DNA from: Coenobita brevimanus
Taxonomy: Eukaryota; Arthropoda; Malacostraca; Decapoda; Coenobitidae
Assembly: GCA_032717465.1 (NCBI GenBank)
Contig: CM064664.1
Location: 5,983,906-6,047,905, forward strand
Direction of reading: 5' to 3'
Length of the DNA: 64,000 nt
The notes beneath the pieces were generated by a model. The model was not told where the DNA came from. It did no database searches and saw nothing but the letters and a program-made list of their open reading frames with translations. Position numbers and translations under genes: made by a program. Below, in pieces: positions 12,088 to 22,686 of the stretch; the stretch's first letter is position 1, and each line of letters begins with the position of its first letter.

Positions 12088-13065
12088 TTAGCCCCTAAAA
12101 CGCGGCTGTGTACGCGCGATCCCCCCCCTGTGGCGGGGTTGTAGCGGGGTCTGAGTACCTGTGGAAAAATATTAGCCAAAAATCATAGATTAACCCTAGA
12201 GCATTAAAATTTTTAAGGCATATATTACTTACATTCAGCTATCTCCTGAGCCACATGTTGAGCCTTCGTTGACTACCCAAGGACTTGTGAAGACTTGCAA
12301 AGTTGGGTAACAAAGTCTTCACTCTCACACCTCCAGAAACCTGGTTTTCTTTCTACCACAGCCTCAATCTGTCACAGTACACTTTATACAACAACGTACA
12401 GGTTGTTTGGAATCCGTATTTGTAAATAAGAACTGAAAATAAGGCTAAAATGGACTGAGCGCACGGCCGACATGCAGTGCGGTGGCGATCTTCCCGTCAA
12501 TATTGTCACATTTGCCTTTTCTCGGCAAAAAACACGTATACTCCTTTTTTTTCCATCATAGGACTTCGCAAACGTTTGCCTGTCACTATTACGGTAATAA
12601 AAATCAATGTCACTGCCAGTATTGTGGACTGGGAATGAGGAAGACCACCGCGGCGCGAGTTTATTCAGCCTTACGGCAGGCACTTTATTCTCGCTCCTGT
12701 CGGCCACTCGCACTTCATTTCTATCGCTCACTTTCACTGTATCTTTTTTTTTTTGCCTTATTCATCAGTGTCACTGTCCAGTGTTATAAAAATAATATTT
12801 TATACACAAAAAACTTTTACTTTCAGAACATAGAATAGGAAAATATGCTTTTATCTTTTTACACTGGAGTGACTGTCACTCGCAATACTTATATGATTAC
12901 TATGTACAATTATTTACAACAAAAAACACTGTAACTGTCAGTGCTTTTACAAGTACATACACTAATTTACACTCATCAGGCTGTCACTGTCAGCACGTAA
13001 AAGAAAACTAAACAATATTATCACTGTCACTCTCAGTATTTTTCCCAATATTTTTACCCTTATTT

Positions 13066-13251
13066 TCAAAATCTACTTAGGCTGTGGTAGTCGAAAAAAC
13101 ACGGGTAAGCACAGAGGGGAACTTTGCACTCTTTGCACTGCAAGGAGGTGCGCCTAAAAGTTCTTTCCTGCCTGGCAGTGTGGCTGCACACATGACACCT
13201 CCTCAGTGCTTTCCCCCTCTTTGCAGTGGCTGGCAGTGGCTCCAGGCGGTG
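13066..13251 (-). pseudogene. Transposase C-terminal cysteine-rich finger, behind an in-frame TGA
   Basis: This continues the transposase frame past its TGA for 61 codons to a TGA at 13066-13068. It reads a finger of the piggyBac C-terminal type: RRCHVC, then LQCKEC, then PLCAYPCFFDYH. Conservation of spacing and frame indicates a single nonsense change rather than general decay. Confidence 0.8.
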
Positions 13252-15414
13252 TCACTGAAGGTAGGCCATACACTGTAGGCGGTCTGGAGGTGTGTGAGGG
13301 TGGCGTTTGGGACCTGTTGAAAGCACCTGGCCATAACGCTGAAGCAGCTGGTAGACACAAGTCTTGGAGAATCTTCTGAGAGAGTAGTTGGCTGGCTTCC
13401 TGTTCTTGATTTTATACAGGATGAAGGCGTTCAACATGCACATGTCAATCAAGTGCAAGAACACCTTCCTGTACCAACGACGATTTTTCCTCAGACAGTC
13501 AATCTCTCCAATCATCATATCCGACTTGTCCACCAGCCGCATATTGACGTTATAGTCAATTACAGCATCAGGCTTCATCACAGGCTCGCCAGTCCTTCTG
13601 TCGACCTTCCCTGTTGCCAGCATTTCACCCTTGTGTACTGTGGTGAGCATGTTCACGACTCTCTTATCATGCCACCTGATCGCAAGCATCTTGTCAGATT
13701 TCTTCAGGTGCACGTCTCCCCGCTTTGACTTTTCAGCCTCTGGGAAGGCAGGGTAATGTGCCCTGTTACTTCTGACAGTGCCACAGGAGCCGACGCCGTG
13801 TTCAGAAAGGTACTTGGCGAGTTTTGGAGCTGTATAATAATTGTCCGTATACAGGACATGATTCTCGCCAAAGTACTTTTCCAAAAGCACTTTCACCACA
13901 GAACCAGAGAATCCAAGGGGGTCAGTCTTATCCAAGTCGACATTGCTGGCGGTGTAGATGACGAAGTCAAGGATGAACCCCGTCTTGCAGTCGCACAGCA
14001 CGAAAAACTTGATTCCAAAGCGGTGGCATTTGCTTGGAATGTACTGGACGAACCGAAGACGGCCCCTGAACAATACCAAAGACTCGTCAATCACGACTTT
14101 CTTGAAAGGGCGCAAGAACCTCGTAAACTTATCTTTGATCATGTTCAGGATTCCCCTCACTTTCCATAATGGGTCAGTTTGGGAAGGCTCATCATTATTC
14201 GCGAAGTGAAGATAAGTCATCAGCTGCCTAAAACGATCGCGGCTCATGTATTTATTGAATATTGGTGTTGGGCACAGCTCGTCGGAACCCCAGTACTCTT
14301 CCAACTTATGCTTCCAGTTGTGCGGCATAAGCAACATCAAGGCAATAAATACAAAAAGCTCGCGGATCGTCAAAGTCACCCATGATGCCATCCGCGACGT
14401 GGATGGCGTCGCAGCCTCACCTTCTTCTTCGCGAATTGGCGCACATTGCCCCTCGTACCTGTTGGTCTCGGTACAGATGTGCTCCATAACCTCGTCGTCA
14501 AGGAAGGCCGACAGGTAGTCAACACATTCACCATCGTCGTCCACAGGGAAGTCAGCCTGAAGTCCACACTCACTTTCGTCAAAGGGCAGATCTTCAGGCA
14601 CAAAATCTGATCCCTCTGACCACACAAAAGCATCTAAAGTTCCCTGCCTAGGCTGGGAGGTGCTTGGGGCGGCGGGGGGTGAGGCAGGTCGTGTGGGAGT
14701 GGGTGAGGCAGGCTGGGCAATAGTAGGTAAGGGAGAGGTTATCCCAGGCCGTGTTGGTGTTGTGGTGGTGGTGGTGGTGGTGGTTGGAGGGAGATTATCG
14801 CTTGGGTCAAGGTCACCCGTGGTGGCGTGACTCCTGAGTTGCCTAGTGGGAGTTAGCCTAGGGGACTTAACTTTACTCACACGAACACTAGGCCTACGAT
14901 AACCTCTCATACATAACATTGCTCGTCTACTTCCCTTTCTCGGTGGTGATGGAGACTCCGATGACTCAGGAGACAGGACAGCAGACGAGGAGGACGAGAG
15001 AAGAGGGCTGGGAGAACGTGGCGGGCTTGCGGTGGTGTGGCGTGGCGTAGTGGACAATGGCGGTGCACTGCTGTCTCCGCTCCTCTTCCTTTTCTCTCCC
15101 TTTCCATATTCGAGGCCCCTTTTCACCGGGGCCTTCCCTGTAGAGGTGCTGGGCACAGTCACAGTTTCCTCGGGCACAGAAATCATCACTTCAGGGGCTG
15201 AATCAGCACTCGATTGTGTCTCTGATTCAGCCAGGCTAGACAAAACACCCACGTCACTGCCGTAGTCCATAGAGGCTTTCAACAGTTCAGATGCTATGGC
15301 CGAGTCACTTAGCCCCTTGGTAGTCACTTGTAAAGTTTTGAAGGGCGTAGAGGTAACAAAACCCTTTTTTGGAGGGCTAGAAGGCACGGAACTAGAAGAG
15401 CTAGAGCCTGACAT
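13252..15414 (-). CDS. piggyBac-family transposase (PGBD4-like)
   Basis: The frame encodes 720 residues of a cut-and-paste DDE/D transposase. The first 260 or so residues are Ser/Pro/Thr-rich and low in complexity, with a run of nine threonines. A DDE_Tnp_1_7-type core follows, with the three expected catalytic aspartates: VVIDESLVLFRGR, LYTDNYYTAPKL and RLVDKSDMM. The start is the first ATG (MSGSSSSS). The frame ends in TGA at 13252-13254, exactly where the C-terminal cysteine-rich domain should begin. Past this codon the same frame stays open to 13066 and encodes the missing CxxC...CxxC finger. The catalytic core has no visible lesion, so only the C-terminal DNA-binding finger is cut off. 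An alternative is splicing or readthrough around the TGA. Confidence 0.9.
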   Translation of the reverse strand: MSGSSSSSSVPSSPPKKGFVTSTPFKTLQVTTKGLSDSAIASELLKASMDYGSDVGVLSSLAESETQSSADSAPEVMISVPEETVTVPSTSTGKAPVKRGLEYGKGEKRKRSGDSSAPPLSTTPRHTTASPPRSPSPLLSSSSSAVLSPESSESPSPPRKGSRRAMLCMRGYRRPSVRVSKVKSPRLTPTRQLRSHATTGDLDPSDNLPPTTTTTTTTTPTRPGITSPLPTIAQPASPTPTRPASPPAAPSTSQPRQGTLDAFVWSEGSDFVPEDLPFDESECGLQADFPVDDDGECVDYLSAFLDDEVMEHICTETNRYEGQCAPIREEEGEAATPSTSRMASWVTLTIRELFVFIALMLLMPHNWKHKLEEYWGSDELCPTPIFNKYMSRDRFRQLMTYLHFANNDEPSQTDPLWKVRGILNMIKDKFTRFLRPFKKVVIDESLVLFRGRLRFVQYIPSKCHRFGIKFFVLCDCKTGFILDFVIYTASNVDLDKTDPLGFSGSVVKVLLEKYFGENHVLYTDNYYTAPKLAKYLSEHGVGSCGTVRSNRAHYPAFPEAEKSKRGDVHLKKSDKMLAIRWHDKRVVNMLTTVHKGEMLATGKVDRRTGEPVMKPDAVIDYNVNMRLVDKSDMMIGEIDCLRKNRRWYRKVFLHLIDMCMLNAFILYKIKNRKPANYSLRRFSKTCVYQLLQRYGQVLSTGPKRHPHTPPDRLQCMAYLQ

Positions 15415-15835
15415 GGTGTCACCGTGGCAGATTTGCGTGGACTGACGCTAATCTGGGGCAAACCGCGCGAAAAAATGACAGTGTGACAACTGGGGAAACA
15501 AGCGTTTCCCAATAGCAAAAAGTGCTTGCGAGATGACGGCGCAGATTGACACGTATCAGCCATCCGCGCGTTGCCATATCGCACGACGAGGGAGGGCCGC
15601 GCATCGTTGCGTCCGTGGGTAAAAAAAATGAGACTTGGCAACAACCGAGGTCAGTAATACAAAGGTCAAGTGTGCTAAAAGTAGCTCACGGGTGGCGGGA
15701 CTGAGAGACAATACCAGCTTGAGCCTGCTTGCCCGCGGTTATTCAAAATTAACTCAAATCGCAAACGCGACGACCCACTGTCTTGCCCTTTGGGCCGACC
15801 GTCGCAAAAGCGACGATCCGCGTTTTAGGGGTTAG

Positions 15836-16426
15836 AGACCCTAGACTATACCAATTTAGAATATTCCACCTCTAGTGTTGTTGTCACTGTATTCCCAAAC
15901 AGTATCCTGCGAGATACTGTTAACCCTATCTAATTATAAGAGTTTATAATCGGCCAATATATCGTGTCTGTAACACCTGCTGATTCCCCTTCTGACTAAG
16001 TAATACTGGTGTAAGGTTATTGCCTGGAGTTTTTGTGTCCTGCCTCTCTCTTATTTGTCCAAGCCCCGGTCTGGAAAGAGAGCCCCGCTATACGTTAGGC
16101 ATTTAAGGAACTGGAAGCCGAACCTAACACACCTAGCATTACAATGACAAACACCCAATTTGCATACATCCCTCAGGATAGGTGCAGGAGCTCTGTTGGA
16201 TGTGCACACGACACACAAAATGCGCACAACACACTCAACAGTGGTGCAACACAGCTGAAGTTTCAAGTTGCTTATCAGCATCTGGTTGTAGTTGAATTGG
16301 GCTTCATAGGCTTCATTGTCTGTCATGTTGCTGGCAAGTTCGTCGAGGACACCCATGTTGGCCTCCATGTTGTCTGTAGTAGCTCCGGTGGTAAAATGAA
16401 GTGGGTGGATGACCCTCCCCCTATAT
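15836..16426 (+). repeat. Inverted block: outer end of Gypsy 3' LTR plus target duplication plus flank
   Basis: 15836-16143 is the reverse complement of 27646-27953, the terminal part of the Gypsy 5' LTR. It ends with GCATTACA at 16136-16143. ATGAC (16144-16148) follows. The same 5 bp, read on the opposite strand as GTCAT, lies beside the other LTR at 29733-29737, so it is the target duplication. 16149-16426 is therefore pre-insertion host DNA. In an undisturbed 3' LTR this whole block would be in the opposite orientation. A minus-strand open frame (16051-16368) covers the flank and starts with a heptad-like segment, possibly a gag-like remnant; I do not assign it. Confidence 0.75.
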
Positions 16427-16774
16427 CTAAGCGAGTGGAGATGCTAGAGCTATTTCTCACTGGGGGGGGGGTGTAAGGCACTGGGGTCTAATTATGATTA
16501 TGGTAGTAAGAGGTAGAGTGTAATGGTAGTGTGTTTACATTGTTATTTCCTACTCTTAGGTTGCTTTTGATCAATTACCATCACTCACTCCACTGCTTTG
16601 GTGTTTATCTTATTACTGTATGGTAGTTCACTGTGTCCATTCTTCTTTCCAACACTTTGGTCTATCACTGTCAATTCACTATTCCACCTCGTCACTGCTT
16701 GACCACTATCACTGCACAGTTACAGTCACTATGGTCAATCTGGCACCAAGGGTGCAACTGAGGGGCACACACAG
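16427..16774 (-). repeat. Gypsy 3' LTR, segment before the LINE insertion
   Basis: This matches 27954-28298 of the 5' LTR in the same orientation, including a G homopolymer near 16461-16470. The match breaks at ACAG (16771-16774), where the CR1-like LINE enters, and resumes at 21001. Confidence 0.85.
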
Positions 16775-17058
16775 AGGGATTCAATCTAGGCTGACGTGCG
16801 ACACCGGCGCTCCGTACCAAATCATCACAGCCAGTAGCATTACCTAAATAGTATCTTTGTATAAGTCAAGCTCAGTACCAGGTTAGACTAAATGATTGTT
16901 CATTATTAAAAGGAAAAAAATAATAAGTTTAAACAAGACTTGTTCAAACAGGAAATAGAACCAAGACGAAAGAATACACTGAGTCATCTCTGAGGTTTGT
17001 TTAGACTACAACAACACGGAGATTGTAAGTACATGCTTTGCACTTTAAGTATTGCAAA

Positions 17059-18029
17059 ATGGATACATACTTCAGTAAAACAAATTTGGAAAAGAAAAGG
17101 GATAAAGGTAAAAAGCAAAATGATGATTTCTACCAAGAACTGGTTGAAGTAGAGACTCACAATAGACTGGCTGAACGTGTAAACAAACTAGAAATGGCTT
17201 TCAAAAATGAAATTGATGAAATAAAGCAGATGCACTTGCAAAAGGAAGAAATAGAAAAACTAGGAAGGAAGGCATTTAAGAAAGACACAACCATCAGTGA
17301 ACTAACAGTGGAATTGAGTACACTTAGGAAGAAAATGAGTGAAATGGCAAGTACAGTAGTCAATCACGAGAGTGTTATGGAAGAGTTAAAAAATGACACA
17401 GAGACAAATAGGCAAGTTAGCAGTCTTATTGACCAAAGCAGTGATACTGAGGAGAAGATAACACAAGTGAATGAAGCTGTGGAAGCTACAAAAATGATGT
17501 AGATACCACGTATGCTGAAATGGTGAAAGTAAAGAAAGACTTAGAAACAAGGGTGAAGGAAAAAAGCATTAAAAAGGAGGTGAAAAGAATAATCCAAAAC
17601 AATCCAAAGTTGGTCAGAGATTCAGTAGAGATAAACAAATCAATAGTAATCACTGGTATAGAAGAGGAAGAAGTTAAAAACGAGATCACAAGAGACAAAA
17701 AGGAGATGGCAAATGTAATGAGCTTACTGAAAGAAGTATCAGAGGAAATCTGTAGTAAAGACATAGAGGAACACAAAAGGTTAGGGAAATACGAGAAAAG
17801 CAAGACAAGACCTCTAAAGGTGACTTTCCAGAGTGTAAACACTGTGGAAGAGATACTAAAAAATGCAAAGAATCTTAAGGAAAAAGAGGAGTTCAAAAAT
17901 GTATGGATAAAAAGATGCCTAACACAAGAGGAACTGGTATTACTGAAAGAGAAAAGGGAGGAAGCAAAAACAAAAAATGAGGGAAGATCAGAAGAGGAGA
18001 AGAAGATTTTTTTTTTTTTTACAAAGTAA
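17059..18029 (+). pseudogene. CR1-like ORF1 (coiled-coil nucleic-acid-binding protein), one frameshift
   Basis: ORF1 proteins of LINEs bind and chaperone the element RNA. The first frame (17059-17502, starting MDTYFSK) is Lys/Glu-rich with heptad spacing typical of a coiled coil. After a one-base shift near 17490-17497 the second frame continues to 18029. It holds two blocks that look like an RRM-type fold, KSIVITGIEEE and RPLKVTFQSVN, then a charged C-terminus. An 11-13 base T run near 18008 reads as four phenylalanines and is itself a likely slippage site. The 5' UTR (16775-17058) shows no other feature. Confidence 0.75.
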
Positions 18030-18120
18030 TAGGATTGCAGGTACGAAAGTGGTACACAAACAGGATGGAAGAAAAAGGAGGAAGGTAGTAGAACCATGTC
18101 ATGACAAGTATATAAACAAG

Positions 18121-20969
18121 ATGATAAAGTTGATGTACTCAAATGTGGATGGAATGGTATCTAAATTACTAGAGATGAATGATTATATCAGAGAAAATGA
18201 ACCGCAAATAATACGCCTAACTGAAACAAAATTAATACCAAGGATATCAAATGACATACTAAACTTAGAGGAATACAATATATGGAGAAGAGACAGATGT
18301 TTTAAAAAAGGAGGAGGAATTATAATATTAACTAAGAAAAATCTAAAAGTCAAGGAAATAAAACTAGATATACCATCACAGGTAGAACTGATTGCGGTAG
18401 AGATCGACACATCTGAAGGTAAAGTAATTGTAGCCAGTTTGTACATGCCACCCAGATCAAACACATGGGAAAGAGACGAATATGAGGACCTGGAAGAGAG
18501 TACAATTCAGAGTGTAAGATCATTGCTACATAAAATGGAAGAGAAATCGGAAAGAATTATACTAACTGGGGACTTCAATACAAATATAAATTGGAATACT
18601 CTAGATATAAATAGCCAAGAAAGCTGTTGGGACCAAAAGCTCCTGGATCTTGTACAAGAGTTTTTCTTAACGCAACATGTGAGGGAAACCACCAGAAAAA
18701 GAGGACTTGATGTACCTTCAGTGCTAGATCTAATATTTACAAGGCAAGAAAATGATATTGACAGTGTAATATATCACCCTCCACTCGGCAAAAGCGATCA
18801 TGCAGTACTAAATTATAACTTCAGGATAGCATATGACATAGTAAACAGCAATGATAGTTACAAAAAGAACCTAAACTATAAAAAGGGAAATTATCAAGAC
18901 CTAAATAAGTATTTCTTAGAAGTTGATTGGGAAAATGAGCTTAGAGGACAAGATTTAAATGCTGTATATAAAAAATTCTGTGAATTTTATGAAATAGGAG
19001 TCCAGAAGTACATCCCACAGCACAAAGAAGCAGATAAGAAAATACAGAAATGGTTCAATACAGAATGTAAAAAATCAAAAGAAAGAAGAGATTTGTTGTG
19101 GAATAGATACAGAAGACACAATAGTGAAAGGGCGTATAATAATTACAAACAGGCAAGAAACGACTATACAAGAATAAGGAGGGAAGCCCAAAAACAGTTT
19201 GAGGAGGATATAATAAATAAAGGTAGTGATCAACCAAAGCTGTTTTACAGCTATATCAGAAGCAAAACTAAAGTAAAAGATATAATACAATCCATTACGG
19301 ACGAGGGAATCACTCATACACAAGAGAAAGACATTTGTGAAGCACTAAATAAGAATTTCCAATTAGTTTTTACAGAAGAAAAAAATTTAGAGAGAGACTA
19401 TGTGGAACAGGCATGTCCACACATACTACCAGATATACAAATAGCAGAAAAAGTAATACAGGAGGAGTTAAGTAGATTAGACAGAGGAAAAGCAAGTGGT
19501 CCTGATGAAATTTCATGTTGGGTATTACGAGAATGTGCAAAGGAGTTAAGTAAACCATTATTTTTAATTTTCAAGAAATCCTTGAGTCAAGGTAAACTAC
19601 CTGATATTTGGAAAAAAGCAAATATTGTCCCCTTATTCAACAAAGGAAATAGACAAAATCCACTCAACTACCGACCAGTATCACTGACCAGTGTTGTAAG
19701 CAAGGTATTAGAAAAACTTATAAGAAAAGCTTGGGTAAACCATCTAGAAGAACACAGTATGATAACAGAAAGACAGTTGGGTTTCAGAAAAGGAAAATCA
19801 TGTGTTACTAATCTGTTGAGCTACTATGACAGAGTAACAAACACAATACAGGAAAGGGAAGGATGGGTGGACAGTATCTATTTAGATTTCAAGAAAGCTT
19901 TTGACACAGTACCACACCAAAGACTTTTTTGGAAACTGTACCATCAAGGAGGAATTCGAGGCAAACTGTTTTGTTGGATGCAAGACTTTCTCATAAAAAG
20001 AGAAATGAGGACAGTACTAAGAGGAAACTACTCATCATGGAAAGAAGTGACTAGTGGAGTACCACAGGCTTCAGTGCTGGCACCAATCATGTTTTTAGTG
20101 TATATAATGATATAAACAGTAACACTGGAAATGAGAGCTATCTGAATATGTTTGCAGATGATGCAAAAATACAAAGGAGAATTACTAACACAGACTCTTG
20201 TAAAGAGCTACAAGAAGAATTAAATAAACTTCATGAACGGAGTAGTACATGGCAAATGGAATTCAATGTGGACAAGTGTCATGTAATCAAATTTGGTAAA
20301 AGTGCAAAAAGACCTGATTGGGATTATAAGTTAGGAAATAAAACCCTATACACATCAGAAAGAGAGAAAGACCTAGGTGTGATTATCAATAACAGACTAT
20401 CTCCGGCTGACCACATCAGAGAGAAGGTACGGAACATGTATACACTGCTTGCAAATATGAGAATAGCCTTCACATACATAAATGAAGACATGTTAAGAAG
20501 GATAATAACAGCATTCATTAGACCAACCCTGGAATATGCATCAGTAGTCTGGAGTCCTCATCTCAAAAAGCATATAGACAAGATTGAAAAAGTTCAAAAG
20601 GCCGCTACAAGATGGATACCAATCTTAAGGGACCTAAGCCACGAAGAAAGACTAAATAAACTGAATCTACCAACACTACAGGAGAGAAGGAGAAGAGGTG
20701 ACATGATAATGCTATATAAATGCATATCAGAAAAGGAGAAAATAGACATAAATGATTACTTAACATATGGAGAAGCATCAGCAAGAGGACACTGCAAAAA
20801 ACTGCATAAGAAGAGAGGTGATAAAGACGTAAGGAAATTCAGTTTCCCAAACAGAGCAATTGATCAATGGAATGCACTACCGAATGAAATAGTGTGTGCC
20901 AAAACAATTCACAAATTTAAGGATATGTACGATAAATATGGTTTAAGACACGGGACAGTACGAGCTTGA
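18121..20969 (+). pseudogene. CR1-like ORF2 (APE endonuclease plus reverse transcriptase), one frameshift
   Basis: I take the ATG at 18121 (MIKLMYSNVDG) as the start because it leads straight into the endonuclease domain; the frame is open further upstream without family signature. Endonuclease landmarks are LTETKL, ILTGDFNTN and GKSDHAVL. RT landmarks are KASGPDEISC, LNYRPVSLTS, LDFKKAFDTVPH, GVPQAS and FADDAKIQ. GVPQAS differs from the usual GVPQGS. A one-base deletion near 20104 breaks the frame at the VYIND block, just before FADD, and the second frame runs from there to 20969. Apart from these changes the protein is complete. The family call is CR1/L2-like within the Jockey superfamily. 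Confidence 0.88.
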
Positions 20970-21000
20970 CTCATTCCTGTAAAGATACAATTAGGTAAGA

Positions 21001-22354
21001 ACAGTTCCGCTACTGACGGGGCTGGGCACGACCAGGAGACTCCGTGCTCAGGTGGCACGGGATCACGCGCAGGGACGTCTGCTCTCATCCGGGGCTGTGG
21101 GTGGCGAAGGGTCCCGTACTCTCAGGGCTGGGGACAGGAGTGCGCCCCTCAGAGCTGGGGCCAAACAATTGCCTGAACTGGTCGTTCAGGCTCCTGATGG
21201 AGGGGGAGGTCCTCTGCCGTCGAGGTGTAGGAAGTTCCCACCCAGGCATTCTGGGGATGGTCTGGGGTTCCCGAGGACTGCAGTCCCCAGGGCTGGGCGG
21301 CGCCGACAGGAAGGGGCTGCAGCACCGGTCTGCATCAGTTTCCATCAGATGGGTCTCCTCCAGAACCAGTTGTAAGGAACAGAGGCCGGGGAAGACTACA
21401 GGGCCTCTCCAATACTCCTTGAAGCCCTCTGCATTGGGGGTTGGGAAACAGGCGTCAAGCTTTGGCAGCTGGGCGGCTCTCAGCCACTTCCTGCTGTAGG
21501 GCCCAGCTACTGGCCGTGGCTTCCTAGGGGCGCGGCTACAAGCCGTGAAGGCTCAGCTACTGGCCGTGGCCTGAGAGGGTGAGAGACTGCCAGCAAACTC
21601 AGGGACACCTTCGGAACGGCTACAGGCCGTCTGGTGAAGGCGAGAGCGACTACAGGCCAACTCAGGGGGGACACATTTGGAGCGGCTACTGGCCGTCTGA
21701 TGAAGGCGGGAGCGGCTACTGGCCATCTCCTTCAGCAGGGGTGAGCGGCTACTGGCCGTCTCAGGGGGAACACCTTTGGAGCGGCTACAGGCCATCTAAT
21801 GAAGGTGGGAGCAGCTACAGGCTGTCTCCTTCAGGAGGGGTTTGGAGCGGCCGTCTCCCTAAGGACACCTTCAGAGCAATCACAGGTCGTCTCTTGGCGA
21901 CGGTGGGAGCGGCTACCTCCCGTCTCCTGATTACCCTCAGGATGGCTACAGGCAGTTTCCTTAGCGAGGGGATGAGCAGCTACTGGCCGACTCAAAGAGG
22001 AAGACATCTTCAGAGAGGCTACTGGCTGTGTCCTGATGAAGGTGGGAGCGGCTACTTTCCGTCTCCTCTGGGGTGCTGGCAGGAGCTTGATAGGCAGCTC
22101 CACCCCTTAACTGGTTGGTGGAGGCTCACCCTGAAGGTAGAGCAGTATTCCTGCTATGGCGACGGCGGGTGGGCTCCGGGTAATAGTGGCGCGTGGCCCA
22201 GGCTGACTTAGGCCGTTGTCGCACCGAGTCCCTGCACACTGCTGCTGCTCCTCTATGGGCTCCTTGTGGGGGTATCCGGGTGTTCATGGGGGCACGATGC
22301 TGTATTCCCTGTGGGGGTGGCTGGGTGTTCCAGGGGGCACTATGCTGCATTTTA
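21001..22354 (-). repeat. Gypsy 3' LTR, main part
   Basis: Collinear with 28300-29732 of the 5' LTR, about 7% different over the 150 bp I compared by eye. The inner boundary is set where similarity ends, at TAAAATGC on the minus strand (22347-22354). It is preceded on the minus strand by GGAGTTGGTGGTAAAA, an acceptable polypurine-like primer. A minisatellite occupies 21540-22090. Confidence 0.85.
21540..22090. repeat. LTR minisatellite, copy in 3' LTR
   Basis: Irregular tandem units of about 37-46 bp are built on GAGCGGCTAC(A/T)GGCC. Units vary in length and spacing. The same array lies in the 5' LTR at 28760-29460. Confidence 0.85.
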
Positions 22355-22686
22355 CCACCAACTCCTGGGAAAAAGTCACGTCTCCATGACTGGAGGTGGT
22401 AGACTTGCATATCATGGGTGGTGCAGACTGGCTGTAGGTGTCGGAGGAGGGCGTGCCAGGCTGTGGTGGCGGTGTTCTCGTCCTGCTCTGCGTCACAGGT
22501 GAGGAAGAGGGTGGATGTGGTGGTGGAAGAGTGGAGGAGTTGGAGGAGATGGTGTGGTCCTCGGACTCGTTGGTTGCGTCTGAGTGATGGTGCCCATACA
22601 GCCCGCCGTATCTTCATGGTGGTAGTTGTTGCCCGTGGTGTGGTGTGATGCTGAATGCTTGAGACGGATGGTAGGTGTCGGGTTTT

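Larger units (their letters stand above)
12092..15831 (-). mobile_element. piggyBac-type DNA transposon, nearly intact
   Basis: A 3.74-kb element with inverted ends CCCCTAAAACGCGG (12092) and CCGCGTTTTAGGGG (15831). The 4-bp sequence TTAG flanks both sides (12088-12091 and 15832-15835). piggyBac elements normally use TTAA, so a TTAG duplication is unusual. The transposase gene lies on the minus strand at 13066-15414. The right flank is Gypsy LTR sequence, which shows that this copy entered that LTR at a TTAG/CTAA site. Confidence 0.92.
16775..21000 (+). mobile_element. CR1-like LINE, full length, inserted in the Gypsy 3' LTR
   Basis: A 4.2-kb LINE with 5' UTR, coiled-coil ORF1 and endonuclease/RT ORF2. 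ACAG occurs at 16771-16774 and again at 21001-21004, the probable short target duplication. The flanking LTR halves join at that site in the intact LTR copy at 28290-28310. The 3' end has no poly(A) and finishes with TTAGGTAAGA, similar to the end of the copy at 1-3236. It has only a few lesions and is much younger than the Gypsy element it split. Confidence 0.92.

Noticed and set aside
15836..16143. Independent solo LTR in plus orientation
   Set aside because: It lacks the rest of the LTR, stops exactly at the TTAG site, and carries the matching ATGAC target duplication of the minus-strand Gypsy copy, so inversion explains it better.
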